A stretch of DNA of 64,000 bases from Allium sativum (taxonomy: Eukaryota > Streptophyta > Magnoliopsida > Asparagales > Amaryllidaceae). The stretch spans positions 122,464,993-122,528,992 of the forward strand of contig CM060912.1 of the NCBI GenBank assembly GCA_030737875.1. The letters run 5' to 3'. This document shows, piece by piece, positions 12,347 through 22,411 of this stretch (position 1 is the stretch's first letter; each line of letters begins with the position of its first letter). The position numbers and the translations under genes are program-made. The notes beneath the pieces are model-generated. The model saw only the letters and a list, made by a program, of their open reading frames with translations. It made no database searches and was not told where the DNA came from.

Positions 12347-12447
12347 ACTAAGACACGAGGTTGGACCCTTTTGTAGCGGAAGTCTGCCCGGAACCGACCG
12401 GCCATCCAGCAGCTACAAATGATTGGCCCAATGTGAGAGGTCTTAGT
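12347..12447 (+). other. Structured module, copy B-1 (candidate RNA element)
   Basis: Nested complementary segments, outside to inside. P0: ACTAAGAC 12347-12354 with GTCTTAGT 12440-12447. P1: TTGGACC 12361-12367 with GGCCCAA 12425-12431 (one mismatch). P2: TTTGTAGC 12370-12377 with GCTACAAA 12412-12419. P2b: CTG 12384-12386 with CAG 12407-12409. P3: CCGG 12388-12391 with CCGG 12398-12401. Unpaired conserved parts are ACGAGG on the 5' side and TGTGAGAG on the 3' side. The pairing is seen in the sequence; that it forms in RNA is inference. Confidence 0.8.
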
Positions 12448-12471
12448 CATAAATTAAATACGTGATTAAAG

Positions 12472-12570
12472 TAAAGACACGAGGTTAGACCTTTTTATGA
12501 CAGAAGTCTGCCCGGAACCAACCGGCATATCCAGCAGTCATAAAAGATGGTCTAATGTGAGAGGTCTTTA
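12472..12570 (+). other. Structured module, copy B-2
   Basis: Same architecture as the copy 24 bp upstream, with different stems. P0: TAAAGAC/GTCTTTA (12472-12478, 12564-12570). P1: TTAGACC/GGTCTAA, perfect (12485-12491, 12549-12555). P2: TTTTATGAC/GTCATAAAA, 9 bp (12493-12501, 12537-12545). P2b: CTG/CAG (12508-12510, 12532-12534). P3: CCGG/CCGG (12512-12515, 12522-12525). Core CCCGGAACC and flank AATGTGAGAGGTC are conserved. Confidence 0.8.
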
Positions 12571-12599
12571 TGAGGTCATGATCTTAATTAATTAAGAAA

Positions 12600-12878
12600 C
12601 ACTTAACCATATTAGCATGTAGAGGGACATGAGGGGTTAAGTGGGTGCCTTGGGTGGCATGTGGAAATCTAGTGGGTTGCCTTGGGTGGCAATAGAAAAT
12701 ACGATTAGAATACTTAACCAAAGAGGAACATGTAATTAAACATGGGTAAAGGGTTAAGTAAGTGCTTTGGGTGGCATGTGGAAATCTAGTGGGTGCCTTA
12801 AGTGGCAATTGATATATGATTAGATGACTCAACCAAACCTTAACATGTAGGTGGGCATGATTATAACAGGGGTTAAGT
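12600..12878 (+). repeat. Three tandem hairpins with CACTTAACC-type stems
   Basis: Copy 1: CACTTAACC 12600-12608 pairs with GGTTAAGTG 12635-12643. Copy 2: TACTTAACC 12711-12719 with GGTTAAGTA 12752-12760. Copy 3: ACTCAACC 12827-12834 with GGTTAAGT 12871-12878; the right LTR has the fully paired ACTTAACC at 20642. Each encloses an inner CATGT/ACATG hairpin (12616/12627, 12729/12740, 12844/12855 with a wobble). Between them lie repeats of a GCCTTGGGTGGCA phrase. Confidence 0.8.
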
Positions 12879-13975
12879 GGGATACACTAGATAAAATAAC
12901 AAGCTTAGGTGGTAGCTTGTGGGGGCCCATTTCAACCAATATCCCAAACGTATCTTAGTGGGCTCGACTCTAGTCGAGTGACGGGACACACATATTGGGC
13001 TTGACTATAAGAGGCCAAAATGGGTTAGCGGTGGCAACGCATGACCAACGGGTTTCATATGCGTGTGTGGACCCGGGCTGGTAAATAAGACGTTGTTGCA
13101 TCGTGTAGATATAAGTCGTGCACCTTTAGTTTTATCAGGTTGCCACGTTGGGGAATGGTACACCCCACGGTGGGGCCAGCACGGGTATCTACGTTAGGGA
13201 GCCGATCGAATGGGGAGTAGTGTGTACACCTAGTGGATTGTTGGGCCCCGTGGCGTCTACTTAGTCACCTAGGGGTACGCGAGAACTATTAAGTTAATTT
13301 TATAAGTCTAGGGGTGGGATCAACCTTTAAGTTAGGAATGACTGGTGTGGTGCAGTGTAGGAATTACCCTTGGGTGGGTAGATCTGGGGTGGTGTAATCC
13401 AGTAATTATCCTTGGGTGGATAAATGCGTCTTTTCGGTTATCTTAGTACATCCTGTGTTTAGTTGGCTACTTAGTGTAGTCATTATCCCCAGAGGTACCG
13501 TACCTTGTTTATATCATACCCTAATTACTTTAATGATTATACTGTTAGGGTTATAGGACTCACTCGGACTTATGTCTGACCCCGTTGTTTCTTTATCTTT
13601 TTCCCAACCCTCAGGTTTTCAGAGTGGGCCTAGCACTAGTGGGCTTTGATCAGACTGCTTTATCTATCTTTTGGAGCTTGGACCGTGGATGTAAAGCTCA
13701 GTTTATCTTTTCTATTATGGCTATTAGGTTATGTAGTGGGATTATGTACTTTCATTTTTATCAGGATGGATATTATGTACTTGACTCTTATTTATGGTTT
13801 TGGTGTAACCAAACATGTTTTACTTTCCGCTGAAATGAAATGATGTTTTAAATTCTCAAGTATTACTTATATCTGTCTTGTTGTAATTTTTCTGTTCTAT
13901 ATTCACTTAAAATACTCCACCGATGTTATGGCATTCCCTTAGTGAGTGACCGTAGCGGGTGTGGGGTGTTACACG

Positions 13976-13987
13976 TGGTATCAGAGC
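13976..13987 (+). other. Primer-binding site of B (initiator Met-tRNA)
   Basis: TGGTATCAGAGC, the classic plant Met-tRNA complement, lies two bases after the LTR end. Minus-strand cDNA synthesis would start here. Confidence 0.95.
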
Positions 13988-14540
13988 TTAAGGTTACCAG
14001 AACAGAAAAATATTTTTAGAAAAACTATTTTCTAAGAATATTTTTGAAAGGAGTATTTTCAAAAACATGTCTTTTAAAAGAAAAGTTTCTGAAAGAAAAG
14101 CATAATCCCCAATAGCCATATCTATATCTTTCGAATTCTCCGTTTTGAATCTCTTCCTCTCTCGTTTTGAGTTTCCCCTCCGCGTATAGATGACCTTTCT
14201 AAGATAGATAAGAATGGAAAACCACTTCAAGGGACTTAGACGTTAGTCAGATTAGAAGTTGGTTCAAGAAGGAGGAGGACTGGTAGGTATCTATTGGATA
14301 GACGAAGGGAGGAAGGCTCAAATAGTTGTTTGGTTAATGAAGGATGAAACCTCATTGGTGGGAAGTTACGAGTGGAGAATGGGATGAAGAAGGCGAGTAG
14401 TTATCCTTTTGGGAGGAATAGGACACCTTATTAGGATTGTCCAAAGAGGCAAGGGCAAGGTACGGAATCTCCTAGAGGGTAGTTGTATTCCCTCACGACT
14501 AGGGTACCAAATGGGGATAGACCGTCTAGGTTGGAATTTG
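13988..14540 (+). other. B leader/gag position without gag
   Basis: In a full element the gag gene would begin here. The sequence shares the post-PBS phrase with E (a run of AAAACTATTTTC-like repeats and a pyrimidine-rich stretch) but goes straight into degenerate pre-protease sequence. No capsid or CCHC knuckle can be read in any frame, so gag has been deleted. Confidence 0.7.
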
Positions 14541-15830
14541 GATTTCTTTATTATCCGATTCGAACTTTATTTAATTCTGACGCATCGAGTTCGTTTATCT
14601 CATCATTGTTAGTTGAGTCACTGCACTTAGACACCAGTTAGTAGATGATCCCTTAGTTTTTTCAAACCCAATTGGGGCTCCATGAAGTGTTTGGGTTTGA
14701 AAGTTGCTATACTTAGCGTTGAGAGTAGATGTGATGCTTTTTGGGCTTCACGAGCTATGGGTTAGTTTTGGGCATGGACTGGTTATCCAGTAGGGGTGCC
14801 GTTCTTGATTTTGAAGGGAGAGTTGTTAGGCTTATGACCCGCTTGGGTAACACTCTCGAGATCTCTTGTAATCCCATGGAATCTGTTATGCTAAGTTATC
14901 TAGAATCGCTTGACACGTCGGTCGAGAGTTTGCGATCTGTTAGAGTGGTCCGGGAATACTCGGATGTGTTTGAGGAGGTGAAGGGCTTACCTCCGGAGTG
15001 GGAGATTGACTTCCGAATATATCTGGTAGACAATGCTAAACCTGTATCTTTACCAGTGCGCCACATGGCTCCTCGCGAGAGGAGGGAACTCCATAAGCAA
15101 GTAGGGGAGTTGCTTGAGAAGGGGTCCATAAGACAAAGTATATCGGAGTGGGGTGCTCCAGTAGTTTATGCTACGTAGGCGGATGGGTCCCTCAGACTTT
15201 GTGTAGGCTAAAGAGAACTAAATAAACTCACAAAGAAGAATAGACACCCATTGCCGAGGATTGATGATCTCTTTGATCAGTTGGTTGGCGCCTCAGTATT
15301 TTCGCAGTTGGACTCAGCCACGGGGTTTCGTCAGTTGAGAGTGGCTGAGGATAGTATAGAGAAGATTGCCTTTAGGACTCCGGATGGTTTTATGAGTGGC
15401 TGGTGATGCCATTTGGTTAGACGAACGCCTCCACATACTTTGTTGATTTGATGAGAAGGGTGTTCAGGGAGTACCTAAATAAGTTTGTGATGATCTTGGT
15501 GGATGACATCTTGGTCTTTTCTAGTAGCGAAATAAGTTTTCGTATGTGCTCAATAGGTTGAGCAAAGCCAGTTATGGGATAAACGGTGGTTTTGGAGCGA
15601 GGTTGGCAAGGACATCCAGAGTTGGACAAGGGCTTAATTATTTAGCCGTTTTTACTAGTATCATCTCACGTAGGTCGTCTGAATTCGAAGGAGGTATCCC
15701 TTGGGTGTTTGTCTGATATTGGTTTAGGCCTTTGCGGCTTGCATTTGGGGGATGTCGAGTTCGACTAGGGTGGTCTGCGTGAGAGATGGATAGTTGTGAC
15801 GATTTTGCATGGGAGAATATCCTGATTTTC
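14541..15830 (+). pseudogene. pol: B pol remnant: protease and reverse transcriptase, broken
   Basis: The protease active-site region reads LFNSDASSSFIS near 14567-14602, where family members have LFDSGA/TSHSFIS, so the catalytic D-S/T-G is damaged. The frame 14741-15178 then gives the protease C-terminus (GLVLGMDWLSSRGAVLDFEG) and the RT N-terminus (GLPPEWEIDF, PVRHMAPRERREL, SEWGAPVVYAT). It ends in a stop at 15176-15178. Further RT blocks follow with stops and frameshifts: [36 protein letters not shown], and a palm motif ILVDDILVFSS near 15500. RT cannot be made. Confidence 0.85.
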
Positions 15831-15837
15831 TCTAGAA

Positions 15838-16221
15838 GTGGAGAAAAGCATGCCCTACATCTTAGGGAAGTGTTGGAGACTCTTTGAGCGCATTGTCTTA
15901 AGACAACAAAGGTGGATGGAATTCTTAGCATCCTATGAGTTTGAGATAGCGTATACCCCTGGCAAGGGTAACGTGGTGGCAGACGCCTTGAGCAGAAAAA
16001 GGCCGTCTTTGAGTCCATTGTTCGTGGAATGGCGAAGCTTGGAGTTTAATTCTATGATTGACTTTAGACCTTCCGTTGACTTTGTACCCGGTTTGCTAGC
16101 CTCCTTGGAGGTTAGGCCTACTCTTTTGGGGCGGATTGGCGAGGCACAGCAAGACGACCCACAGTTGGTTGAGTTAGTAGAGAAGCTCATAAGGGGGGGA
16201 GTCGTCCAGCCATTTGAGTAG
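15838..16221 (+). pseudogene. pol: B pol remnant: RNase H C-terminus and linker
   Basis: An open stretch of 127 codons with the hallmark end of Gypsy RNase H (QRWMEFLASYEFEIAYTPGK, then NVVADALSRK) and the linker to integrase (DDPQLVELVEKL). It stops at 16219-16221. The next frame continues the same polyprotein, so a one-base frameshift separates RNase H from integrase. The N-terminal half of RNase H upstream (15540-15830) is scrambled. Confidence 0.85.
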
Positions 16222-17653
16222 GTACACCCTAGATGGTAAGGGGTGGTTGCGTAGAGACGGTAGACTTTGTGTACCGCAAGACGAGGGTCTGAGGAAGGCT
16301 ATACTTGATGATGCACATCGGTCAAAGATGACCATTCATCCTGGTAGGGACAAGATGTACCAAGACATGAAGAGAGTTTTCTTCTGGGCCGGTATGAAGA
16401 AAGATGTGGCCGAGTATGTGGCTAGATGCTTAGTGTGCCAACAAGTTAAAGCGGAGCAAAGGAAACCCGGTGGGTTGCTACACCCATTGGAAGTTCCGCA
16501 ATGGAAGTGGGATAGTGTCTCGATGGATTTCATCGATGGGTTACCGAGATCGAGGAAGGGCAATACGGGAATTTGGTTTGTGGTAGACAGACTTACCAAG
16601 AGTGCCCATTTTATACCCGTGAAGAGTAAGAGGACCGCTCCATGGCTTGCTTCAGTCTATGTTAGAGAGATTGTTAGATTGCATGGCGTACCATCCAACA
16701 TTGTGAGTGATCGAGATCCTATCTTCACTAGTGAGTTTTGGAGAAGTTTGCAAGAGGCGGTAGGGACTCAGTTGTGTTTGAGCACCGCATATCATCCTCA
16801 GACGGACGGTCAGACCGAGAGGGTGAACCGTATCTTAGAAGATCTCTTGAGGCTTTGTATCTTGGATTTTGGAGGTACATGGGAAGAACATCTTCCTTTG
16901 GTGGAGTTCGCATACAATAACAGCTTTCAGTCTAGTATTGGCATGGCACCTTTCGAAGCTCTTTATGGAAGGCCTTGTCGATCTCCTACATGTCGGTGGG
17001 AATCTACAGATAAGATCTTGCTTGGGCCAGATATGGTTAGAGAGACTTCAGAGAAGATTGACTTGATTCGAAGAAGGATGAAAGCAGCGCAGGATAGGCA
17101 AAAATCTTATGCGGACAAGAGAAGGACGGATCTTGAGTTTGAGGTTGGGGACATGGTTTTTGTCAAAATATCTCCGTTGAGAAATGTTTTTCGCTTTGGG
17201 TCCGTTGGGAAGTTAGCACCGAGGTTTGTTGGGCCGTTTCCTATTAAGGAAAGGATTGGACGGATGGCATATAGGGTGGAGTTGCCCGACAGACTTAGTG
17301 GTGTTCATGATGTATTCCATGTATCACATTTGAGGAAGTGCTTACATGAGACCGCAGAGGTGGTAGGGCCGAGCTTGCTTAGAGATGTAGAGGTAGAGCG
17401 TGATGCGACGATTCGACGAGCTCCTACCCGCATCCTTGGGTCAGAAACTAGGAAGTTGAGGAACAGAGAAGTTCAGCTAGTTAAAGTGCAATGGGGAGAT
17501 GACGAAAGCAATGCTACTTGGGAGACGGAAGCGAAGATGCGTTCTTTGTACCCATTTCTTTTTGAGAGTATGTCTTTTAACTTCTCCTTTATCGCTTGTC
17601 TAGTACTTATCTTATCTTTAGTATATCCTCTCGCTAGTACCTATGACCTTTAG
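16214..17653 (+). CDS. pol: B integrase with GPY/F-like region and chromodomain-like tail (pol fragment)
   Basis: A 479-codon open frame, the only intact enzyme domain of B. The HHCC zinc-binding N-domain is complete (H35, H42, C72, C75). The catalytic triad is D105, D166 and E202 in DD35E spacing, in the contexts SMDFIDGLP, SDRDPIF and HPQTDGQTERVNR. The C-domain carries the GPY/F-type segment (about 333-358, KLAPRFVGPF) and, near 405-450, VKVQWGDDESNATWETE, which resembles the chromodomain ends of Tekay/Del elements. The first codon in this frame is TTG, not ATG. In life it would be read as part of the gag-pol polyprotein, so this is a fragment by frameshift and not a separate gene. The last ~28 residues are hydrophobic read-through. 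Confidence 0.85.
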   Translation: MSRYTLDGKGWLRRDGRLCVPQDEGLRKAILDDAHRSKMTIHPGRDKMYQDMKRVFFWAGMKKDVAEYVARCLVCQQVKAEQRKPGGLLHPLEVPQWKWDSVSMDFIDGLPRSRKGNTGIWFVVDRLTKSAHFIPVKSKRTAPWLASVYVREIVRLHGVPSNIVSDRDPIFTSEFWRSLQEAVGTQLCLSTAYHPQTDGQTERVNRILEDLLRLCILDFGGTWEEHLPLVEFAYNNSFQSSIGMAPFEALYGRPCRSPTCRWESTDKILLGPDMVRETSEKIDLIRRRMKAAQDRQKSYADKRRTDLEFEVGDMVFVKISPLRNVFRFGSVGKLAPRFVGPFPIKERIGRMAYRVELPDRLSGVHDVFHVSHLRKCLHETAEVVGPSLLRDVEVERDATIRRAPTRILGSETRKLRNREVQLVKVQWGDDESNATWETEAKMRSLYPFLFESMSFNFSFIACLVLILSLVYPLASTYDL

Positions 17654-18121
17654 ATAGGGTAAATCTATGGTTGAAACATGTGTTTGAGACATGTTATGTT
17701 TGATGGATGCGTGTGGATGCAAGTGGTTGCTAGTGGTTGCTCGTGGATGCATATACACACACTCTAGACACTAGATCGGCTCAATCACTTCATATGGCAT
17801 ATTGCATAAAATTGTGTGTAGGAAGCTATATTTATGGATGTATAATGATTGTGTTATCATATGGATGATGCATTTTGGTGAATGATTGTGCACTCATGTA
17901 GATATTGTATGTGTCGATAGGGTTCTCTCGCATACATAATGGATGCATGGCACTATCATGGTTTGCATATGTTCATACATTAGATAGGGAACATATACAC
18001 ACACTTTTTGCATATGCTCATACATCATTAGAAACTGTTTTAAGGACAATGGATGCCCGTGTTTGATGGATTGAGTAGATGGTCGTTTGGATGGTAGGAT
18101 ATGCATTCTCCTTAGCTTAGA
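17654..18121 (+). other. B 3' untranslated region
   Basis: Non-coding DNA between the integrase stop and the polypurine tract. It has repeated GTGGATGC / GTGGTTGC words (17700-17750) and TTGCATATG phrases that also occur in E's 3' region (56820-57240), so this part is shared by the two families. Confidence 0.7.
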
Positions 18122-18156
18122 GATTTCGGGGACGAAATCCTTTAAGGAGGGGAGAA
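18122..18156 (+). promoter_or_regulatory. B pre-PPT hairpin and polypurine tract
   Basis: GATTTCG-GGGA-CGAAATC (18122-18139) is a 7-bp stem with a GGGA loop. Four bases later comes the polypurine tract AAGGAGGGGAGAA (18144-18156), the primer for plus-strand DNA, which abuts the 3' LTR. Confidence 0.9.
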
Positions 18157-20161
18157 TGTAACACCCCGAATTTCGGTTAATGCTAAAATTCACAAATTAA
18201 AGAATAACTAATCCCAGATGTGGGAATTAGGGGAAACAGGTTGCACCATTGCGTTCGTCTCGGAAAAATACGCAAAATAGAGTCTGAGTTTTCGAAAATC
18301 GGAGTCCGTATGAAGAAGATATGGACGAACGAAGTTAGGCAGAAAAACCGAAAACAAGCAAGAATGCACTGGCGCACTTGTGAAGTGCGCCAACACAAAA
18401 ATGCACTGGCGCACTTGTGAAGTGCGCCAACACATTTTTACACTGGCGCACTTGGGAAGTGCGCCCGTGTCGGGACAGGAAACCTGCACAGTTTCTAGAG
18501 AGTTCTGTGGTTGGGTGCACTAGTTTGGGGTTTGGGCTTGGTCTTAGGGCTGGTTTCTGGAAGGTTCCGAAATCTAAGGGTCCTAATCTAATTTAGGGTT
18601 AATCTAATGGCCTAAAACACTTGCCTAATCCTATAAATAAGACCCTAAGCTAGCCCTAAATGGTCATAATCCTATCTCCTAACTAAACTATGCCAAAATT
18701 TTCTATCATCATGGCCTCCACTCAAAACCCTAGCCTCCATCCTATTTCTAAACTATTTCTATGAAGGCTTTCATGTGCATACAAGCATCTTTGAGTTGTA
18801 TGAGTGATCATTGGCTTGCATTCATCATCAAGTTGCAAGCTTTATGTTCAAGGCTAGAGTTTTTGGGTGATTTGTGGCAAGGGTTTGCTTATTGGAGTTT
18901 AGTGGTGAGTTTCTATAGACTTAACAATCAATTGTTAAATTGATTATGATAGGATATGATAAGATATGGCTATGTTTGTGGAATCAATGTGTTTATGCAA
19001 GTTTAGTATAGTGTATGTTGTGTGCTATATGCAAGTTTAATGCTATGTTTTATGATGCAAAACACTATGTTGAATATTGATTCATATGTAACATGTTATA
19101 CAAGCTATATGGGAGATTATATGCAAGTCTATATGTAACATGTTATGCAAGTTATGTATTTGGTTTTATGCATGCTAAGTATTTGGTTTTATGCATGCTA
19201 TGTATGTGGTTTTATGCATGCTAAGTATTTGGTTTTATGCATGCTAAGTGTTTGGTTTTATGCAAGTTTGTCTCTTTTTATGATATGCATAATATATGCA
19301 AGTTTGTCTCTAAGTATGGCATGTTATGCAAGTTCATATGCAAGTTATGATACATATTCATATGCAAGTTATGATGCAAGTTCATATGCAAGTTATGATA
19401 CATGTTCATATGCAAGTTATGATGCAAGTTCATATGCAAGTTATGATGCAAGTTCATATGCAAGTTATGATGCAAGTTCATATGCAAGTTATGATACATG
19501 TTCATATGCAAGTTCATATGCAAGTTATGATGCAAGTTCATATGCAAGTTATGATACATGTTCATATGCAAGTTATGATGCAAGTTCATATGCAAGTTAT
19601 GATGCAAGTTCATATGCAAGTTATGATGCAAGTTCATATGCAAGTTATGATACATGTTCATATGCAAGTTATGATGCAAGTTCATATGCAAGTTATGATG
19701 CAAGTTCATATGCAAGTTTATGTGCAAGTTCATATGCAAGTTGTCTCTTTTATGATATGCATAATGCAAGTTTGGGTTAAATACTAGTTGGGTTTAATGT
19801 ATGTTCATATATGCAAGTTGACACCTTTTGAACCCATGATAAAGTTACATGCTATGTTGGCTAAACCCATGACCTTTGTGATGAATCTTCCCTTTATTAT
19901 GTCGTGTTATGAGAACGAACTACGTGGGGAACGATGGGGTTAATATGCATGTTAATAAAATGATGTGAAATGGGTATGATTAATCATACCACAAATTAAA
20001 TGGACGTAATTGGGAATTTACCTATTAAGTTAGGTCTACCCATACTATGGAATTGGGAATTTACCTATTGAGTTAGGTCTACCCATATTCTTAAAAATGT
20101 GTAATTAATTAGGCATAATTAATTCAAATTATGGGGGTGATTAATTAGGTGTAATTAATCA

Positions 20162-20262
20162 ACTAAGACACGAGGTTGGACCCTTTTGTAGCGGAAGTCT
20201 GCCCGGAACCGACCGGCCATCCAGCAGCTACAAATGATTGGCCCAATGTGAGAGGTCTTAGT
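20162..20262 (+). other. Structured module B-1, 3' LTR copy
   Basis: Sequence-identical copy of the module at 12347-12447; all stems intact. Confidence 0.8.
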
Positions 20263-20286
20263 CATAAATTAAATACGTGATTAAAG

Positions 20287-20385
20287 TAAAGACACGAGGT
20301 TAGACCTTTTTATGACAGAAGTCTGCCCGGAACCAACCGGCATATCCAGCAGTCATAAAAGATGGTCTAATGTGAGAGGTCTTTA
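20287..20385 (+). other. Structured module B-2, 3' LTR copy
   Basis: Sequence-identical copy of the module at 12472-12570; all stems intact. Confidence 0.8.
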
Positions 20386-21788
20386 TGAGGTCATGATCTT
20401 AATTAATTAAGAAACACTTAACCATATTAGCATGTAGAGGGACATGAGGGGTTAAGTGGGTGCCTTGGGTGGCATGTGGAAATCTAGTGGGTTGCCTTGG
20501 GTGGCAATAGAAAATACGATTAGAATACTTAACCAAAGAGGAACATGTAATTAAACATGGGTAAAGGGTTAAGTAAGTGCTTTGGGTGGCATGTGGAAAT
20601 CTAGTGGGTGCCTTAAGTGGCAATTGATATATGATTAGATGACTTAACCAAACCTTAACATGTAGGTGGGCATGATTATAACAGGGGTTAAGTGGGATAC
20701 ACTAGATAAAATAACAAGCTTAGGTGGTAGCTTGTGGGGGCCCATTTCAACCAATATCCCAAACGTATCTTAGTGGGCTCGACTCTAGTCGAGTGACGGG
20801 ACACGCATATTGGGCTTGACTATAAGAGGCCAAAATGGGTTAGCGGTGGCAATGCATGACCAACGGGTTTCATATGCGTGTGTGGACCCGGGCTGGTAAA
20901 TAAGACGTTGTTGCATCGTGTAGATATAAGCCGTGCACCGTTAGTTTTATCAGGTTGCCACATTGGGGAATGGTACACCCCACGGTGGGGCCAGCATGGG
21001 TATCTACGTTAGGGAGCCGATCGAATGGGGAGTAGTGTGTACACCTAGTGGATTGTAGGGCCCCGTGGCGTCTACTTAGTCACCTAGGGGTACGCGAGAA
21101 CTATTAAGTTAATTTTATAAGTCCAGGGGTGGGATCAACCTTTAAGTTAGGAATGACTGGTGTGGTGCAGTGTAGGAATTACCCTTGGGTGGGTAGATCT
21201 GGGGTGGTGTAATCCAGTAATTATCCTTGGGTGGATAAATGCGTCTTTTCGGTTATCTTAGTACATCCTGTGTTTAGTTGGCTACTTAGTGTAGTCATTA
21301 TCCCCAGAGGTACCGTACCTTGTTTATATCATACCCTAATTACTTTAATGATTGTATTGTTAGGGTTATAGGACTCACTCAGACTTATGTTTGACCCCGT
21401 TGTTTCTTTATCTTTTTCCCAACCCTCAGGTTTTCAGATTGGGCCTAGCACTAGTGGGCTTTGATCAGACTGCTTTATCTATCTTTTGGAGCTTGGACCG
21501 TGGATGTAAAGCTCAGTTTATCTTTTCTATTATGGCTATTAGGTTATGTAGTGGGATTATGTACTTTCATTTTTATCAGGATGGATATTATGTACTTGAC
21601 TCTTTTTTATGGTTTTGGTGTAACCAAACATGTTTTACTTTCCGCTGAAATGAAATGATGTTTTAAATTCTCAAGTATTACTTATATCTATCTTGTTGTA
21701 AATTTTCTGTTCTATATTCACTTAAAATACTCCACCGATGTTATGGCATTCCCTTAGTGAGTGACCGTAGCGGGTGTGGGGTGTTACA

Positions 21789-22411
21789 CCATTAGTCTGA
21801 CATTCAACAATATCAAGATCCAATATTAATACACATCTAACATGTCATACACTATCACATGTTATCAATTATATCATATAACGGCATATATATACAAAAA
21901 AATGTTGAGGAATCCAGTTGGATCCCTCCAACCTGTTTTTCCTGCATCCACAGATGTTAGTCAACAATAATAATGCCCATCCTGCTTCATAGCAGGATAT
22001 CGCGATATAGAAGGTCATCCACTATATATATTGTGGGGCGCATAGGGAAATCATCCACTAATGGTACTGCGGGCATCCGTTAATGGTATTGCGGGAATTA
22101 TCCAATCACCAATATTATTATTATACAATATATATTATATATGCTATTTATCACTTTATATCAATCAATAATCATATAACAAGCAATCAATAAAATTTAA
22201 ACTATTAAAAATAGTTCTAAATGATTTAACTGAGTTAGTTTAACTCACCTCGATTTTCCATTGCTGAATATCCATTTTATCTCCATATCGTTGCAGTTAT
22301 GAATTGTCATGAATAGATCAATTCCTATTATTATTAATTTCTACTTTAATAATTAAACGATTTTTAATTTAAACTAACTACAAACATATATAAATTGTTT
22401 ATTCTATGTAT
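21789..22411 (-). repeat. Element A 3' LTR, segment 2 (between B and C)
   Basis: Begins with B's right target duplication CCATT (21789-21793) and ends with C's left target duplication TGTAT (22407-22411). It contains no gene. Two phrases on 'CCACTA..GGTATTGCGGG' (22018-22100) are imperfect tandem repeats. The phrase GAGGAATCCAGTTGGATCCC (21908-21927) recurs in C's LTRs (25629, 32781), which supports kinship of A and C. Confidence 0.8.
22407..22411. repeat. Target-site duplication of C, left copy (TGTAT)
   Basis: TGTAT precedes C and recurs at 35580-35584 right after its other end. This fixes both borders of C. Confidence 0.95.

Larger units (their letters stand above)
10366..13973 (+). repeat. 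Element B 5' LTR
   Basis: Starts TGAAACACCCC (the right copy has the canonical TGTAACACCCC) and ends GGGGTGTTACA, so the two ends form an 11-bp inverted repeat in the intact copy. From left to right it holds three palindromic 37-bp repeats, a TATA box, an AT-rich start region, a minisatellite, two tandem GGGAATTTACCTA hairpins (12195-12275), two copies of a structured module, three CACTTAACC hairpins, and a GC-richer 3' part. Placing the transcript start near 10870 gives a leader of roughly 3.1 kb (inference). Confidence 0.95.
10366..21788 (+). mobile_element. Element B: Ty3/Gypsy chromovirus (Tekay/Del-like) retrotransposon, defective
   Basis: Complete insertion of 11.4 kb with two nearly identical LTRs (10366-13973 and 18157-21788), 5-bp target duplications, a PBS, a pol remnant in the order PR-RT-RNaseH-IN, and a polypurine tract. 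By eye the LTRs differ at only about twenty substitutions plus a 24-bp array change, so the insertion is young. The pol order with integrase last marks it as Gypsy. The GPY/F-type segment and the chromodomain-like tail of the integrase point to a Tekay/Del chromovirus. No gag is left and RT is broken, so it cannot move on its own. Confidence 0.95.
18157..21788 (+). repeat. Element B 3' LTR
   Basis: Same content as the 5' LTR and almost identical. It starts with the intact TGTAACACCCC and ends GGGGTGTTACA. TATA box at 18632-18639, palindromic repeats at 18371-18465, minisatellite at 19325-19741 (one 24-bp unit longer overall). Confidence 0.95.
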
